A stretch of DNA of 64,000 bases from Prevotella disiens JCM 6334 = ATCC 29426 (GTDB lineage: Bacteria > Bacteroidota > Bacteroidia > Bacteroidales > Bacteroidaceae): positions 106,959-170,958 of the forward strand of contig NZ_BAIS01000001.1 of the NCBI RefSeq assembly GCF_000613345.1, read 5' to 3'. The position numbers and the translations under genes were made by a program. Shown piece after piece: positions 20,642-29,299 of the stretch (position 1 is its first letter; each line of letters starts with the position of its first letter). A model generated the notes under the pieces. The model searched no databases. It was given only the letters and a program-made list of their open reading frames with translations, and was not told the origin of the DNA.

Positions 20642-20672
20642 AAAGGAGCATCAATAATTGATACTCCTTCGT
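20642..20672 (-). terminator. Terminator after tRNA-Thr
   Basis: On the minus strand AAGGAGTATCAAT and its near-complement GATGCTCCTT form a stem with a short AT loop, followed by a T-rich run (TTTTTTTGTTTTTTG) reaching about 20628. It ends the SRP RNA-tRNA transcript. Confidence 0.75.
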
Positions 20673-20681
20673 TTTCTTTGA

Positions 20682-20754
20682 GCCTCTTGTCGGATTCGAA
20701 CCAACGACCCCGAGATTACAAATCACGTGCTCTGGCCAACTGAGCTAAAGAGGC
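20682..20754 (-). tRNA. tRNA-Thr (anticodon UGU)
   Basis: A 73-nt cloverleaf on the minus strand. The acceptor arms are GCCTCTT and AAGAGGC, with D-arm GCTC/GAGC. The anticodon loop TTTGTAA gives UGU, and the T arm is GTTGG-TTCGAAT-CCGAC. There is one T-T mismatch in the anticodon stem. CCA is not encoded. It lies 4 bp downstream of the SRP RNA and is probably cotranscribed with it. Confidence 0.95.
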
Positions 20755-20758
20755 GGGT

Positions 20759-20854
20759 GGGCAAGCTATTCTTATCGCGTCGCTACAACCTTTTTCCCTT
20801 GCTACGTTCCCGTCCTGGGGTATTCAAAGGGAGCTGACCGTAAGAGACTTGCCC
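20759..20854 (-). ncRNA. ffs: Signal recognition particle RNA, small bacterial type
   Basis: About 96 nt on the minus strand. The ends GGGCAAG and CTTGCCC are perfectly complementary and close a long hairpin. Near the apex are GGTCAGCTCCC and GGGAACGTAGCAAGGG, which occupy the position of the conserved GGUCAGG / GAAGCAGCC internal loops bound by Ffh. It partners Ffh and FtsY in co-translational membrane targeting. The apical part differs from the E. coli 4.5S sequence, as is usual in Bacteroidota. Confidence 0.85.
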
Positions 20855-21010
20855 ATAATAGGCTCGCCATTTCTGAAAAGCGAGTGCAAAGATAGTAAAA
20901 TAATTTTAAATACACCAAGGAATAGCCTCGCTTTTTTCGATTTTAACAAAAAAATATAATTTTGCACCTACCTTACCTTATTTATAATATAATTTCTGTA
21001 ATTTTGTAGC

Positions 21011-21541
21011 ATGAATTACGAAGAAATTAAACAATTGCGTGCATACGCACGTTACGACGGAATATATTTGGCAATTGTGTGGACAGCAAGCTTTGTTTGC
21101 TTCTTAGCAACTCCATTGCATGCTATTTTTTCAACCTTTAGTTCTTTGCTTACACTCTGTACGCCTTTCTTTGTGGCTTACAGATTTAAAGTTTTCAGAA
21201 ACGAAGGATTGAATGGTGTTATTTCTTTCAAACGAGGCTATGTTTATAGCATACGAGTTTTCATGAATGCAGCCTTGCTTTTCAGTTTCTTACAGTGGGC
21301 ATACATGCAGTTTCTCGACAATGGAAAAGTCGTGGGAATCATTAGTTCTATCGTTTCATTACCTGATTATGATGCTTTCTTTGCCTCATTTGCAATGAGC
21401 AGAGAAGAATTTATAAAAGCCCTACCAGAAGCATTTTCACCCATAACATTGGTCTCAACAAGTCTTTTTTATGAGTTGTTCATAGGTGCTTTCCTTAGTC
21501 TTTTCATTGCAGCAGCAATGATGCGCAATTATAAAAAATAA
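21011..21541 (+). CDS. DUF4199 family membrane protein
   Basis: A 176-residue protein with four hydrophobic segments (about residues 18-35, 42-57, 80-95, 145-170). The N-terminal half (YDGIYLAIVWTASFVC and the Phe/Lys/Arg-rich loop after it) and the C-terminal pair of helices match DUF4199, a Bacteroidota family of unknown function. It is found next to a dolichol-phosphate-mannose-synthase-like glycosyltransferase, as here (start 24 bp downstream). The pairing suggests a shared role in envelope glycolipid metabolism. Confidence 0.75.
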   Translation: MNYEEIKQLRAYARYDGIYLAIVWTASFVCFLATPLHAIFSTFSSLLTLCTPFFVAYRFKVFRNEGLNGVISFKRGYVYSIRVFMNAALLFSFLQWAYMQFLDNGKVVGIISSIVSLPDYDAFFASFAMSREEFIKALPEAFSPITLVSTSLFYELFIGAFLSLFIAAAMMRNYKK

Positions 21542-21564
21542 AATAATACTTGAAAATAAAGAAT

Positions 21565-22521
21565 ATGGACATTTCTGTAATAGTACCTCTCTACAACGAA
21601 GACGAGAGTTTACCAGAATTACACTCGTGGATTTGCAGAGTAATGAATGAAAACCACTTCACATACGAAATAATTTTTGTAAATGATGGTTCGACCGACA
21701 ACAGTTGGAACGTTATCGAAGAACTCACAAAAAAGGACGAAAACGTACGCGGAATAAAGTTTCGCCGCAACTACGGAAAGAGTCCTGCGCTCTATTGTGG
21801 CTTTAAGGCTGCAAAAGGCGATGTAGTCATTACCATGGACGCCGATTTACAAGATTCACCAGACGAGATTCCTGAACTCTACCGCATGATTACCAAAGAT
21901 GGTTTTGATTTGGTAAGTGGTTACAAACAGAAGCGTTACGACCCACTTTCAAAGACGATTCCAACAAAATTGTTCAATGCTACGGCACGCAAAATTAGTG
22001 GTGTGAAGAATTTGCACGACTTTAATTGCGGACTAAAAGCCTACAAAAATGAGGTTGTTAAGAACATTGAGGTTTACGGAGAAATGCACCGCTACATTCC
22101 ATACTTAGCAAAAGAGGCTGGATTTAAGAAGATTGGCGAAAAAATTGTGCAACACCAAGCACGCAAATATGGTTCAACAAAGTTTGGTATCAATCGTTTT
22201 TTCAACGGCTATCTCGACCTTATAACACTTTGGTTCTTAACCAATTTTGGCAAGAAACCAATGCATGTATTTGGTCTTTTAGGCAGTTTCGTATTTTTCA
22301 TAGGCTTCATGTCGTTTCTTTGGTTCATCATCGAGAAAATTATCGACCTTTCTAATGGAGTTTATGGCGATTTACTCTCCAACCATGCATCGTTCTTTAT
22401 AGCCCTTACAGCCATGATTATTGGCACTCAACTTTTCCTTGCGGGCTTCTTAGGCGACCTTATTAGCCGCAATAGCGACAGACGAAACGACTACCTCATT
22501 GAGGAACAAATCAACTTATAA
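21565..22521 (+). CDS. Polyprenyl-phosphate glycosyltransferase (DPM1/GtrB-like, family 2)
   Basis: Transfers a sugar from a nucleotide donor to polyprenyl phosphate. The N-terminal GT-A domain has VIVPLYNEDESLPEL, VNDGSTD, RNYGKSPA and the metal site MDADLQDSPDEIPEL. Two transmembrane helices follow near residues 230-255 and 265-290, the GtrB/ArnC-like arrangement. The ATG at 21565 is used because an upstream TTG only adds residues ahead of the first strand. It forms an operon with the DUF4199 gene and ends at a terminator. Confidence 0.9.
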   Translation: MDISVIVPLYNEDESLPELHSWICRVMNENHFTYEIIFVNDGSTDNSWNVIEELTKKDENVRGIKFRRNYGKSPALYCGFKAAKGDVVITMDADLQDSPDEIPELYRMITKDGFDLVSGYKQKRYDPLSKTIPTKLFNATARKISGVKNLHDFNCGLKAYKNEVVKNIEVYGEMHRYIPYLAKEAGFKKIGEKIVQHQARKYGSTKFGINRFFNGYLDLITLWFLTNFGKKPMHVFGLLGSFVFFIGFMSFLWFIIEKIIDLSNGVYGDLLSNHASFFIALTAMIIGTQLFLAGFLGDLISRNSDRRNDYLIEEQINL

Positions 22522-22529
22522 GAAAGAAA

Positions 22530-22570
22530 AAGGGAGACCACAAATACCAAAATAATGTAGTCTCCCTTTA
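22530..22570 (+). terminator. Terminator of the DUF4199-glycosyltransferase operon
   Basis: AAAGGGAGAC and GTCTCCCTTT are perfect complements around an AT-rich loop, followed by TATTTATCAT. Confidence 0.8.
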
Positions 22571-22635
22571 TTTATCATATTTCAACCTACAAAAACAGGA
22601 TACAAAAGTAGGAATAACAATAAAAAAGTAACATT

Positions 22636-23661
22636 ATGAATCACAAAAAAAATAAAAAATTATTTTGGCAATTACCATTTTTAGCGTTATTGATTATTGG
22701 AACTATTCTCATTATCAAGCATCAAAACGAGATTCCCTATCAGCATAACAAAGGATTTGTATTTGGAACAGTTTACAACATAACGTATCAAAGCGATAAA
22801 GATTTACAGAAAGAAATTGAAGCCGAACTGAAGAAAGTAGACAATTCTTTATCTACTTTCAACAAGCAGTCGATTATTTCAAAAATAAACAATAACGAAC
22901 CTACCCAATTAGACGAAATGTTTGTGGAAGTATTCGACAAAGCAAAATTCATTTCAAAAGAAACCGATGGAGCTTTTGATATTACCGTTGCACCGCTTGT
23001 AAACCTTTGGGGCTTTGGTTTCAAAGAAGGCAAGAATCCGTCAAAACATAAAATTGACAATATCATGCAATTCATTGGCTACGAAAAGGTTTCATTAATC
23101 GGAAAAGGAATCAAGAAAACTAATCCAAAAATCATGTTAGACTGCTCGGCAATTGCAAAGGGATATGGAACAGACGTAGTGGCTCGCTTCTTGAAAAAGA
23201 ACGATATTCAAAACTTTATGGTAGAAATTGGAGGTGAAATTGTAGTAAGCGGAATCAGCGAAAGTCGCTCGCCTTGGAAAATTGGAGTAAACAAACCAGT
23301 TGAAGACAAAGGTAACGAAAATTCTGAAATACAAGCCATCTTGCACATTACCAACAAGGCAATGGCGACAAGTGGCAATTACAGAAACTTCTATTATAAA
23401 GGTGGAAAAAAATATGCCCACACTATTGACCCCAAAACAGGCTATCCTGTGCAACATTCCCTACTCTCTTCAACTGTTTTAGCGAACGATTGCGCTACGG
23501 CAGACGCTTATGCAACTGCATTCATGGTGATGGGAATGGAAAAAGCAAAGAAAATTTTAGAAAACCACAAAGAACTCTTAGCTTATTTCATTTACTCCGA
23601 CCATCAAGGAAAACTGAAGGTATGGTGCAGTCCAAAGTTGGAAAAGAAACTTTCACATTAA
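22636..23661 (+). CDS. apbE: FAD:protein FMN transferase, ApbE family
   Basis: Covalently attaches FMN to Thr/Ser of flavoproteins such as NqrB/NqrC and RnfG subunits, acting on the periplasmic side. The protein has 341 residues with an N-terminal membrane anchor at residues 9-27. Family motifs are VDNSLSTFNKQSIISKIN, GAFDITVAPLVNLWGFG, DCSAIAKGYGTDVVA, the FAD-binding VEIGGEIVVSG, and the catalytic, metal-binding TIDPKTGYPV...CATADAYATAFMVMG. A Crp-type regulator follows 26 bp downstream and may be in the same transcript. Confidence 0.94.
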   Translation: MNHKKNKKLFWQLPFLALLIIGTILIIKHQNEIPYQHNKGFVFGTVYNITYQSDKDLQKEIEAELKKVDNSLSTFNKQSIISKINNNEPTQLDEMFVEVFDKAKFISKETDGAFDITVAPLVNLWGFGFKEGKNPSKHKIDNIMQFIGYEKVSLIGKGIKKTNPKIMLDCSAIAKGYGTDVVARFLKKNDIQNFMVEIGGEIVVSGISESRSPWKIGVNKPVEDKGNENSEIQAILHITNKAMATSGNYRNFYYKGGKKYAHTIDPKTGYPVQHSLLSSTVLANDCATADAYATAFMVMGMEKAKKILENHKELLAYFIYSDHQGKLKVWCSPKLEKKLSH

Positions 23662-23687
23662 AACATTGGAGAAATCAGTAAAAAAGC

Positions 23688-24350
23688 ATGTTACAAATCT
23701 ATAAAAAACTTCTTGAACTACCCCTATTTCTTGGCATTGGCTCTGCCGATTTAAAGGAAATAGTGGGTGCTACAAAGTTTGGATTTCACACTTTGAAACC
23801 CAAAGAAACACTGGCTAAAGAAAATGACAAAAGCAACATACTCTTTTTCCTTATGAATGGTACGATGCTGGTAAAAAGTTTTGCCGACAACCATAGCTAC
23901 AGCATCATTGAAGAAATAGCTGCACCAGCCGCAGTACAGCCAGAAAGACTATTTGGATTGGTACAAAATTATTCCAAAAATTTTATTGCCAAAACCGAAT
24001 GTAGCTTCATTTCACTCAACAAAAACGAAGTATTAAGGTTAGCCGACCAATACTTAATCTTTCGCCTTAACTTCTTTAATCTCCTTTCCAATAAGGCGCA
24101 ACGCTATAGCCGATATGTGTGGCAGCAAGAACCCAATAATATAAAGGAGAAATTTATCCACTTTTTACGTTTACATTGCGAATATCCAGCAGGCAAAAAG
24201 ATTTTAAAAACAACCATGCAAACACTGGCTGACGAGTTGCATGAAAGCAGATTAAATGTATCAAAAATGCTCAATCAGAGCAAGGAAAATGGCGAAATAC
24301 AACTAACAAGAAGCGAAATAAACATTCCAGCATTAGAAAAAATGCGTTAA
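23688..24350 (+). CDS. Crp/Fnr-family transcriptional regulator
   Basis: A 220-residue protein. The N-terminal cyclic-nucleotide-binding-like barrel (residues about 10-115) lacks a clear cAMP-binding Arg-Ser pair. A dimerisation helix follows, then a winged HTH (about 165-210) with MQTLADELHESRLNVSKML as the recognition region. No Fnr-type cysteine cluster is visible. Its ligand is unknown. Proximity to apbE suggests, but does not prove, a link to respiratory flavoprotein maturation. Confidence 0.85.
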   Translation: MLQIYKKLLELPLFLGIGSADLKEIVGATKFGFHTLKPKETLAKENDKSNILFFLMNGTMLVKSFADNHSYSIIEEIAAPAAVQPERLFGLVQNYSKNFIAKTECSFISLNKNEVLRLADQYLIFRLNFFNLLSNKAQRYSRYVWQQEPNNIKEKFIHFLRLHCEYPAGKKILKTTMQTLADELHESRLNVSKMLNQSKENGEIQLTRSEINIPALEKMR

Positions 24351-24364
24351 AACTATCATTCTAT

Positions 24365-24396
24365 TTTGCTGGTACATAGTTTTTTCTGTAACTTTG
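24365..24396 (+). promoter_or_regulatory. Promoter of dcp
   Basis: TTTG (24365-24368), 20-bp spacer, TAACTTTG (24389-24396). It lies 25 bp before the ATG. Confidence 0.7.
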
Positions 24397-24421
24397 TAAC
24401 TTATATAGAGAAAATAAAAAA

Positions 24422-26509
24422 ATGACAAAAAATATAGACGAAAAGGGAAAGCACATAAATCCTTTCTTTCAACCTTACAACACTCCACACGAAACTGTTC
24501 CATTCGACAAAATTACGCTTGCCGACTACGAGGAAGCTATGCTCGAAGGAATACGCCGTGAGGACGAACAAATAGAAAAAACAATTAACGACCCAGCAGA
24601 ACCAACGTTCGAAAATACACTCATTCGGGAAGACGAAGTAGAGGGAAGAAAACATTATTACGACCTGCTCTCACGAGTAGAAAGCGTATTTTTCAATATT
24701 TTAAGTGCCGAAACAAACGACGAAATGGACGCTTTGGCACAAAAAATGAGTCCTATTCTGACGAAACACTCTAACGACGTAAGTTTAAATCCGCAACTTT
24801 TCGAACGCATCAAAGCTGTTCACGATAAACACGAAGAACTTACGCCTGAAGAAAGCAAACTATTAGAAGAAAGCTACGATGGCTTTGTTCGCAGTGGTGC
24901 GTTGCTAAACGAAGACGATAAAAATAAACTTCGCCAACTCACAGAAGAGGCAAGTATCCTCGCTTTGAACTTTTCGCAAAATGTACTCAAAGAAAAGAAA
25001 GCATTCAAGCTCCACATTACGGACGAAAAACAATTAGAAGGATTGCCTGCAACCGTGCGCGAAGCAGCGGCAACAACAGCCAAAGAATACGAATTGGAAG
25101 GTTGGGTAATCACCTTAGACGCACCAAGTTATGGTCCTTTTATGATGTACAGCACGCAAAGAGAATTGCGTAAACAGTTGTACATGGAAGCCAATACGCT
25201 TTGCATCAAGGACAACGCTGAAAACAATTTGGAGGTTTGCAAGCGATTAATCAACTTGCGCCGTGAGATGGTGCAACTTTTGGGCTACGAAACCTACGCT
25301 GATTTCGTCATGAAATATCGCATGGCAAGCAACGTTAAGAATGTTTACGAATTGCTCGACAACCTCATTGAGGCTTACAAACCAACGGCAATAAAGGAAA
25401 GAGACGAAATCATAGCATTGGCAAAACGATTGGAAGGCGACGCATTTGAAATGAAGCCTTGGGACACAAGCTATTATGCCCACAAGCTAAAGTTAGAAAA
25501 ATACGACCTCGACCCTGAAATGTTGCGCCCTTATTTCGAACTTAACAACGTTATTAAAGGGGTATTTGGCTTGGCAACACGCCTATACGGCATCACATTT
25601 AAAGAGAATAAAGACATTCCAGTCTACCACACTGATGTTAAACCTTTTGAGGTTTACGACAAAGACGGTTCTTATTTAGCCGTACTTTACGTTGATTTCT
25701 TCCCACGAAAGGGCAAGCGTTCAGGCGCATGGATGACTGAATATCAAGGACAACGCATCACAAAAGAAGGCGAAAACATACGTCCACACGCATCGTTGGT
25801 CATGAATTTCTCGAAGCCAACCGACGACAAACCAGCTCTTTTGCGCTTAGGCGAAGTTGAAACATTCCTACACGAGTTTGGTCATTCTTTGCATAGCATC
25901 TTTGCCAATAGCCGCTTTGAAAGTCAATCAGGCACAAATGTATGGTGGGATTTCGTGGAATTGCCTTCACAATTCATGGAGAATTTTGCAGTAGAAAAAG
26001 ACTTCCTCCGCACTTTTGCCTTCCATTACGAAACGGGCGAACCTATACCTGACGAACTCATTGACCGCATTGTGGCAAGTCAAAACTTCAACACAGCCAT
26101 GGCATGTTTGCGCCAAGTGAGCTTTGGATTGCTCGATTTGGCTTACTACACTCAAAAAGAAGAGTTTACAGACAACATCATAGCCTTTGAAAAGAAGGCA
26201 TGGGAGAAAGCCATTATCGACAAGCAAATGGATGAAACCTGTATGACAACCCAATTCTCGCATATCATGGCGGGTGGTTATGCCGCAGGTTATTACAGTT
26301 ATAAATGGGCAGAAGTGCTTGATGCCGATGCTTTTAGCTTGTTCAAAAAGAATGGTATCTTCGACCAAAAGACTGCTCAAAGTTTCCGCGACAACATACT
26401 TTCAAAAGGTAGCACCGAACACCCGATGACTCTTTACAAGCGTTTCCGTGGACAAGAGCCTACCATTGACGCCCTATTAGAGCGCAACGGCATCAAGAAA
26501 AAGCAATAA
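24422..26509 (+). CDS. dcp: M3-family peptidyl-dipeptidase
   Basis: Zinc metallopeptidase that removes dipeptides from C-termini of oligopeptides. The 695 residues are full length for Dcp/oligopeptidase A. The zinc site is HEFGH at residues 484-488 in VETFLHEFGHSLHSIFA; the third ligand is the downstream Glu in WWDFVELPSQFMENF. No signal peptide is present at the true N-terminus, so it is probably cytoplasmic. It has its own promoter and is followed 27 bp later by the dCMP deaminase gene. Confidence 0.93.
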   Translation: MTKNIDEKGKHINPFFQPYNTPHETVPFDKITLADYEEAMLEGIRREDEQIEKTINDPAEPTFENTLIREDEVEGRKHYYDLLSRVESVFFNILSAETNDEMDALAQKMSPILTKHSNDVSLNPQLFERIKAVHDKHEELTPEESKLLEESYDGFVRSGALLNEDDKNKLRQLTEEASILALNFSQNVLKEKKAFKLHITDEKQLEGLPATVREAAATTAKEYELEGWVITLDAPSYGPFMMYSTQRELRKQLYMEANTLCIKDNAENNLEVCKRLINLRREMVQLLGYETYADFVMKYRMASNVKNVYELLDNLIEAYKPTAIKERDEIIALAKRLEGDAFEMKPWDTSYYAHKLKLEKYDLDPEMLRPYFELNNVIKGVFGLATRLYGITFKENKDIPVYHTDVKPFEVYDKDGSYLAVLYVDFFPRKGKRSGAWMTEYQGQRITKEGENIRPHASLVMNFSKPTDDKPALLRLGEVETFLHEFGHSLHSIFANSRFESQSGTNVWWDFVELPSQFMENFAVEKDFLRTFAFHYETGEPIPDELIDRIVASQNFNTAMACLRQVSFGLLDLAYYTQKEEFTDNIIAFEKKAWEKAIIDKQMDETCMTTQFSHIMAGGYAAGYYSYKWAEVLDADAFSLFKKNGIFDQKTAQSFRDNILSKGSTEHPMTLYKRFRGQEPTIDALLERNGIKKKQ

Positions 26510-26536
26510 AAAAGAATAAATCACTATCCAAGAAAC

Positions 26537-26983
26537 ATGGAAATAAGTAAGCAAACACTTCTCGATTATCGCTACCTACGAATGGCACGTGTTTGGTCGG
26601 AAAATTCCTATTGTAAACGCCGCCAAGTGGGTGCATTGGTCGTCAAAGACAAGATGATTATAAGCGATGGATATAATGGAACGCCAAGCGGATTTGAGAA
26701 CATTTGCGAAGACAACGATGGTTTGACAAAGCCGTATGTGCTACACGCTGAAGCCAATGCTATCACAAAACTTGCACGCAGCGGCAATAACAGCGAAGGT
26801 TCAACCCTTTACGTTACCGCATCGCCCTGCATTGAATGCGCCAAACTTATTATCCAATCAGGCATTAAACGGGTCGTTTATGCCGAAAAATATAGACTTA
26901 CCGAAGGCATCGAATTGTTGAAACGTGCCAATATAAAGGTTGAATATTTAAATCTTGAAGACAATGAGTCAGAACAAGAATAA
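26537..26983 (+). CDS. dCMP deaminase (ComEB-like)
   Basis: Converts dCMP to dUMP for dTMP synthesis. The 148 residues carry the zinc cytidine-deaminase signature: His70-Ala-Glu72 (proton shuttle Glu72) and Pro-Cys98-x2-Cys101 in SPCIECAK. The N-terminal region RQVGALVVKDKMIISDGYNGTPSG is typical of the dCMP rather than the tRNA adenosine branch. Its end overlaps the next gene by 20 bp. Confidence 0.92.
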   Translation: MEISKQTLLDYRYLRMARVWSENSYCKRRQVGALVVKDKMIISDGYNGTPSGFENICEDNDGLTKPYVLHAEANAITKLARSGNNSEGSTLYVTASPCIECAKLIIQSGIKRVVYAEKYRLTEGIELLKRANIKVEYLNLEDNESEQE

Positions 26984-28631
26984 CCGTTTTCTCCCACTTT
27001 GGCTTGCCCTATGTGTGGTTATCGGAGTTATCATCGGAACATTTTACGCCAATCACTTTTCAGGCAATCGGCTGAATATCATCAATAGTGGTAGTAGCCG
27101 ATTGAGCAACTTGCTGCATATCATTGACGACCAGTATGTTGATTCAGTCAATATCGATGAGTTGGTAGAAAAAGCATTACCTGAAATTCTTGCCGAACTC
27201 GACCCTCATTCGGTTTATATCAGTGCCAAAGATGTGCAAATGGCTACCGAAGACCTTAAAGGTTCGTTCTCTGGAGTGGGCATAGAATTTACCATTCGCA
27301 AAGATACCATACACGTTCAAAACATCATTAAGGACGGGCCAGCCGACAAAGCAGGAATCCTTGCAGGTGATAAGATTGTAAGTATTGACAATAAACCATT
27401 TGTTGGCGACATTGTTACCGATGAAGAGGCCAAACATAGGCTAAAAGGACCGAAAGGTTCAAAGGTGAAAATAGGCGTAAAACGATTTGGCGAAAAGAAC
27501 ATTAAATACTTTGTGCTCACCCGAAACGACATCGCCATGAAGAGCATTTCGGCAACCTATATGCTCAATGACTCAACGGGTTACATCAAAATTAAAAACT
27601 TTGGTGAACGCACATACGCTGAAATGCTTTCTTCATTGCAGCAACTTACACTTCAAGGGGCTGACAATTTGGTGATTGACCTTCGGGATAATACGGGGGG
27701 ATATTTAGAAAGTGCAGTGCAAATGGCTGAGGAATTTCTAAAGAAAGACCAACTCATTGTTTACACCCAAGGCAGAAAAAGTCCACGAAAAGAATACCGT
27801 AGCCGTGGAAAAGGCAGCTATCAGCAAATACCATTAGTAGTTCTCATCAACGAAAGTTCGGCTTCGGCTTCCGAAATTTTTGCAGGTGCGATGCAAGACA
27901 ACGACCGTGGCACCATCATCGGACGCCGTTCTTTCGGTAAAGGCTTGGTACAACAGCAAATACAATTCCCTGACGGTAGCATGATTCGCCTTACCATAGC
28001 ACGCTATTACTCGCCTTCGGGACGTTGCATACAAAAGCCTTTCAAGCCTGGAAGCATTGCCGATTACGAACAAGACATACTAACACGCTATCAGCATGGT
28101 GAGTTCTTCTCGCAAGACAGCATTAAGCACACAGGGCCAGCCTACCATACCAACAACGGTCGCTTGGTTTATGGTGGCGGTGGCATTACGCCAGACATCT
28201 TTGTACCCGAGGATACATCAGCCGTAACTTCTTATTATAAAGAAGCTGCCATTAGCGGACTCATCTTGCAATACGCTTTCAAGTACACCGACGACAACCG
28301 CCAAACGTTGAACAAATACACTGAAATGCAAACATTATCAGAGTATCTTAGAGGCAGAAATCTTGTAAACGATTTCGTCAACTATGCTGAAAAGAATGGT
28401 TTGCGCCGCCGTAATAACCTCATCGACAAGTCGCACATGCTGTTGGAAAATTATATCAATAGCCGCATTATTTACAATATGCTCGATGAACAAGCGTGGA
28501 CACAATATTTAAACCGAAACGACAAGATGATAAAATCGGCTGAAGAAGTGTTCTCTAAAAGGGAAGCGTTTCCCAAAGCACCCGTAAAAAGAGCGACTAC
28601 CAATAATAGAAAGCCAAGTAATAAAGCGTAG
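26964..28631 (+). CDS. S41-family carboxy-terminal processing protease
   Basis: Membrane-anchored CtpA-like protease of 555 residues. It has an N-terminal helix (about residues 7-25), then an N-domain and a PDZ domain with VGIEFTIRKDTIHVQNIIKDGPADKAGILAGDKIVSI. The catalytic core contains INESSASASEIFAGA (Ser) and GRRSFGKGLVQ (Lys). The ATG at 26964 is preferred to a TTG three codons earlier. It overlaps dCMP deaminase by 20 bp. The C-terminal tail is basic (KRATTNNRKPSNKA). It processes periplasmic proteins from their C-termini; its targets are unknown. Confidence 0.92.
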   Translation: MSQNKNNRFLPLWLALCVVIGVIIGTFYANHFSGNRLNIINSGSSRLSNLLHIIDDQYVDSVNIDELVEKALPEILAELDPHSVYISAKDVQMATEDLKGSFSGVGIEFTIRKDTIHVQNIIKDGPADKAGILAGDKIVSIDNKPFVGDIVTDEEAKHRLKGPKGSKVKIGVKRFGEKNIKYFVLTRNDIAMKSISATYMLNDSTGYIKIKNFGERTYAEMLSSLQQLTLQGADNLVIDLRDNTGGYLESAVQMAEEFLKKDQLIVYTQGRKSPRKEYRSRGKGSYQQIPLVVLINESSASASEIFAGAMQDNDRGTIIGRRSFGKGLVQQQIQFPDGSMIRLTIARYYSPSGRCIQKPFKPGSIADYEQDILTRYQHGEFFSQDSIKHTGPAYHTNNGRLVYGGGGITPDIFVPEDTSAVTSYYKEAAISGLILQYAFKYTDDNRQTLNKYTEMQTLSEYLRGRNLVNDFVNYAEKNGLRRRNNLIDKSHMLLENYINSRIIYNMLDEQAWTQYLNRNDKMIKSAEEVFSKREAFPKAPVKRATTNNRKPSNKA

Positions 28632-28664
28632 AAAATATGCCTTTTTTTACTAAACCCCTCATCA

Positions 28665-28726
28665 GACAAATCGGACGAGTCTGACTTGTCTGACCAATCT
28701 GACCAGTCCGACTCGTCCGACTTGTC
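28665..28726. repeat. Nine-base tandem repeat inside an inverted repeat
   Basis: Five nine-base units at 28679-28723: gtctgactt, gtctgacca, atctgacca, gtccgactc, gtccgactt. In addition GACAAATCGGACGAGTC (28665-28681) is the reverse complement of GACTCGTCCGACTTGTC (28710-28726) with one mismatch, so the transcript can form a 17-bp stem. It lies between the S41 protease stop and the next start codon. Confidence 0.75.
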
Positions 28727-28742
28727 CCAACCCACCAAAACT

Positions 28743-29273
28743 ATGAACAAAAACGAATTAAGAAAAGAAATAAGAAGCCGCAAACACCAATACACCAAAG
28801 AGCAGTTATGCGAGCTTTCTGCCCCTATCATCGACCGATTGCGCAACCATCCTAAACTCGTTGCTGCTGAAACCGTTATGCTTTACCATTCCCTACCCGA
28901 TGAAGTCTTCACTCACAACTTTGTAGACGAAATGGTCAAAGCAGGCAAAAAAGTTGTTTTACCAGTTGTTATCAGCGAAACCGAAATGGAAATACGCTGT
29001 TACACGGGAGAAAAAGACATGGCAGAAAGTTCTTTCCACATCTTAGAACCCATTGGCGAACTCTTTACCGACTATGCCTCTATCGATTTCATTGCCGTAC
29101 CAGGCATGAGTTTCGATGCACAATGCAACCGTTTAGGACGTGGAAAAGGCTACTATGACCGCTTTCTTAACCAAGTCCCAAACGCTTATAAATTAGGCAT
29201 TTGCTTCGATTTCCAAAAGTTAAAAACCATTCCCGCTGACGAATACGACAAGAAAGTAGACGAAGTATTGTAA
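28743..29273 (+). CDS. 5-formyltetrahydrofolate cyclo-ligase
   Basis: ATP-dependent conversion of 5-formyl-THF to 5,10-methenyl-THF. The 176 residues include N-terminal KNELRKEIRSRK, the substrate region VAVPGMSFDAQCNRLGRGKGYYDRFL with its GRGKGYYD signature, and LGICFDFQ. The start at 28743 (MNKNELRK) excludes an upstream in-frame stretch encoding SDQSDQSDSSD. That stretch is just the translated nine-base repeat. It probably belongs to the transcript of the S41 protease. Confidence 0.9.
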   Translation: MNKNELRKEIRSRKHQYTKEQLCELSAPIIDRLRNHPKLVAAETVMLYHSLPDEVFTHNFVDEMVKAGKKVVLPVVISETEMEIRCYTGEKDMAESSFHILEPIGELFTDYASIDFIAVPGMSFDAQCNRLGRGKGYYDRFLNQVPNAYKLGICFDFQKLKTIPADEYDKKVDEVL

Positions 29274-29299
29274 AACAGACTTTCTAAACAAAAAAGGAC

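Noticed and set aside
28472..28846. 124-codon minus-strand frame with Ser-Asp-Trp repeats
   Set aside because: It is the translated nine-base repeat flanked by antisense of two real genes.
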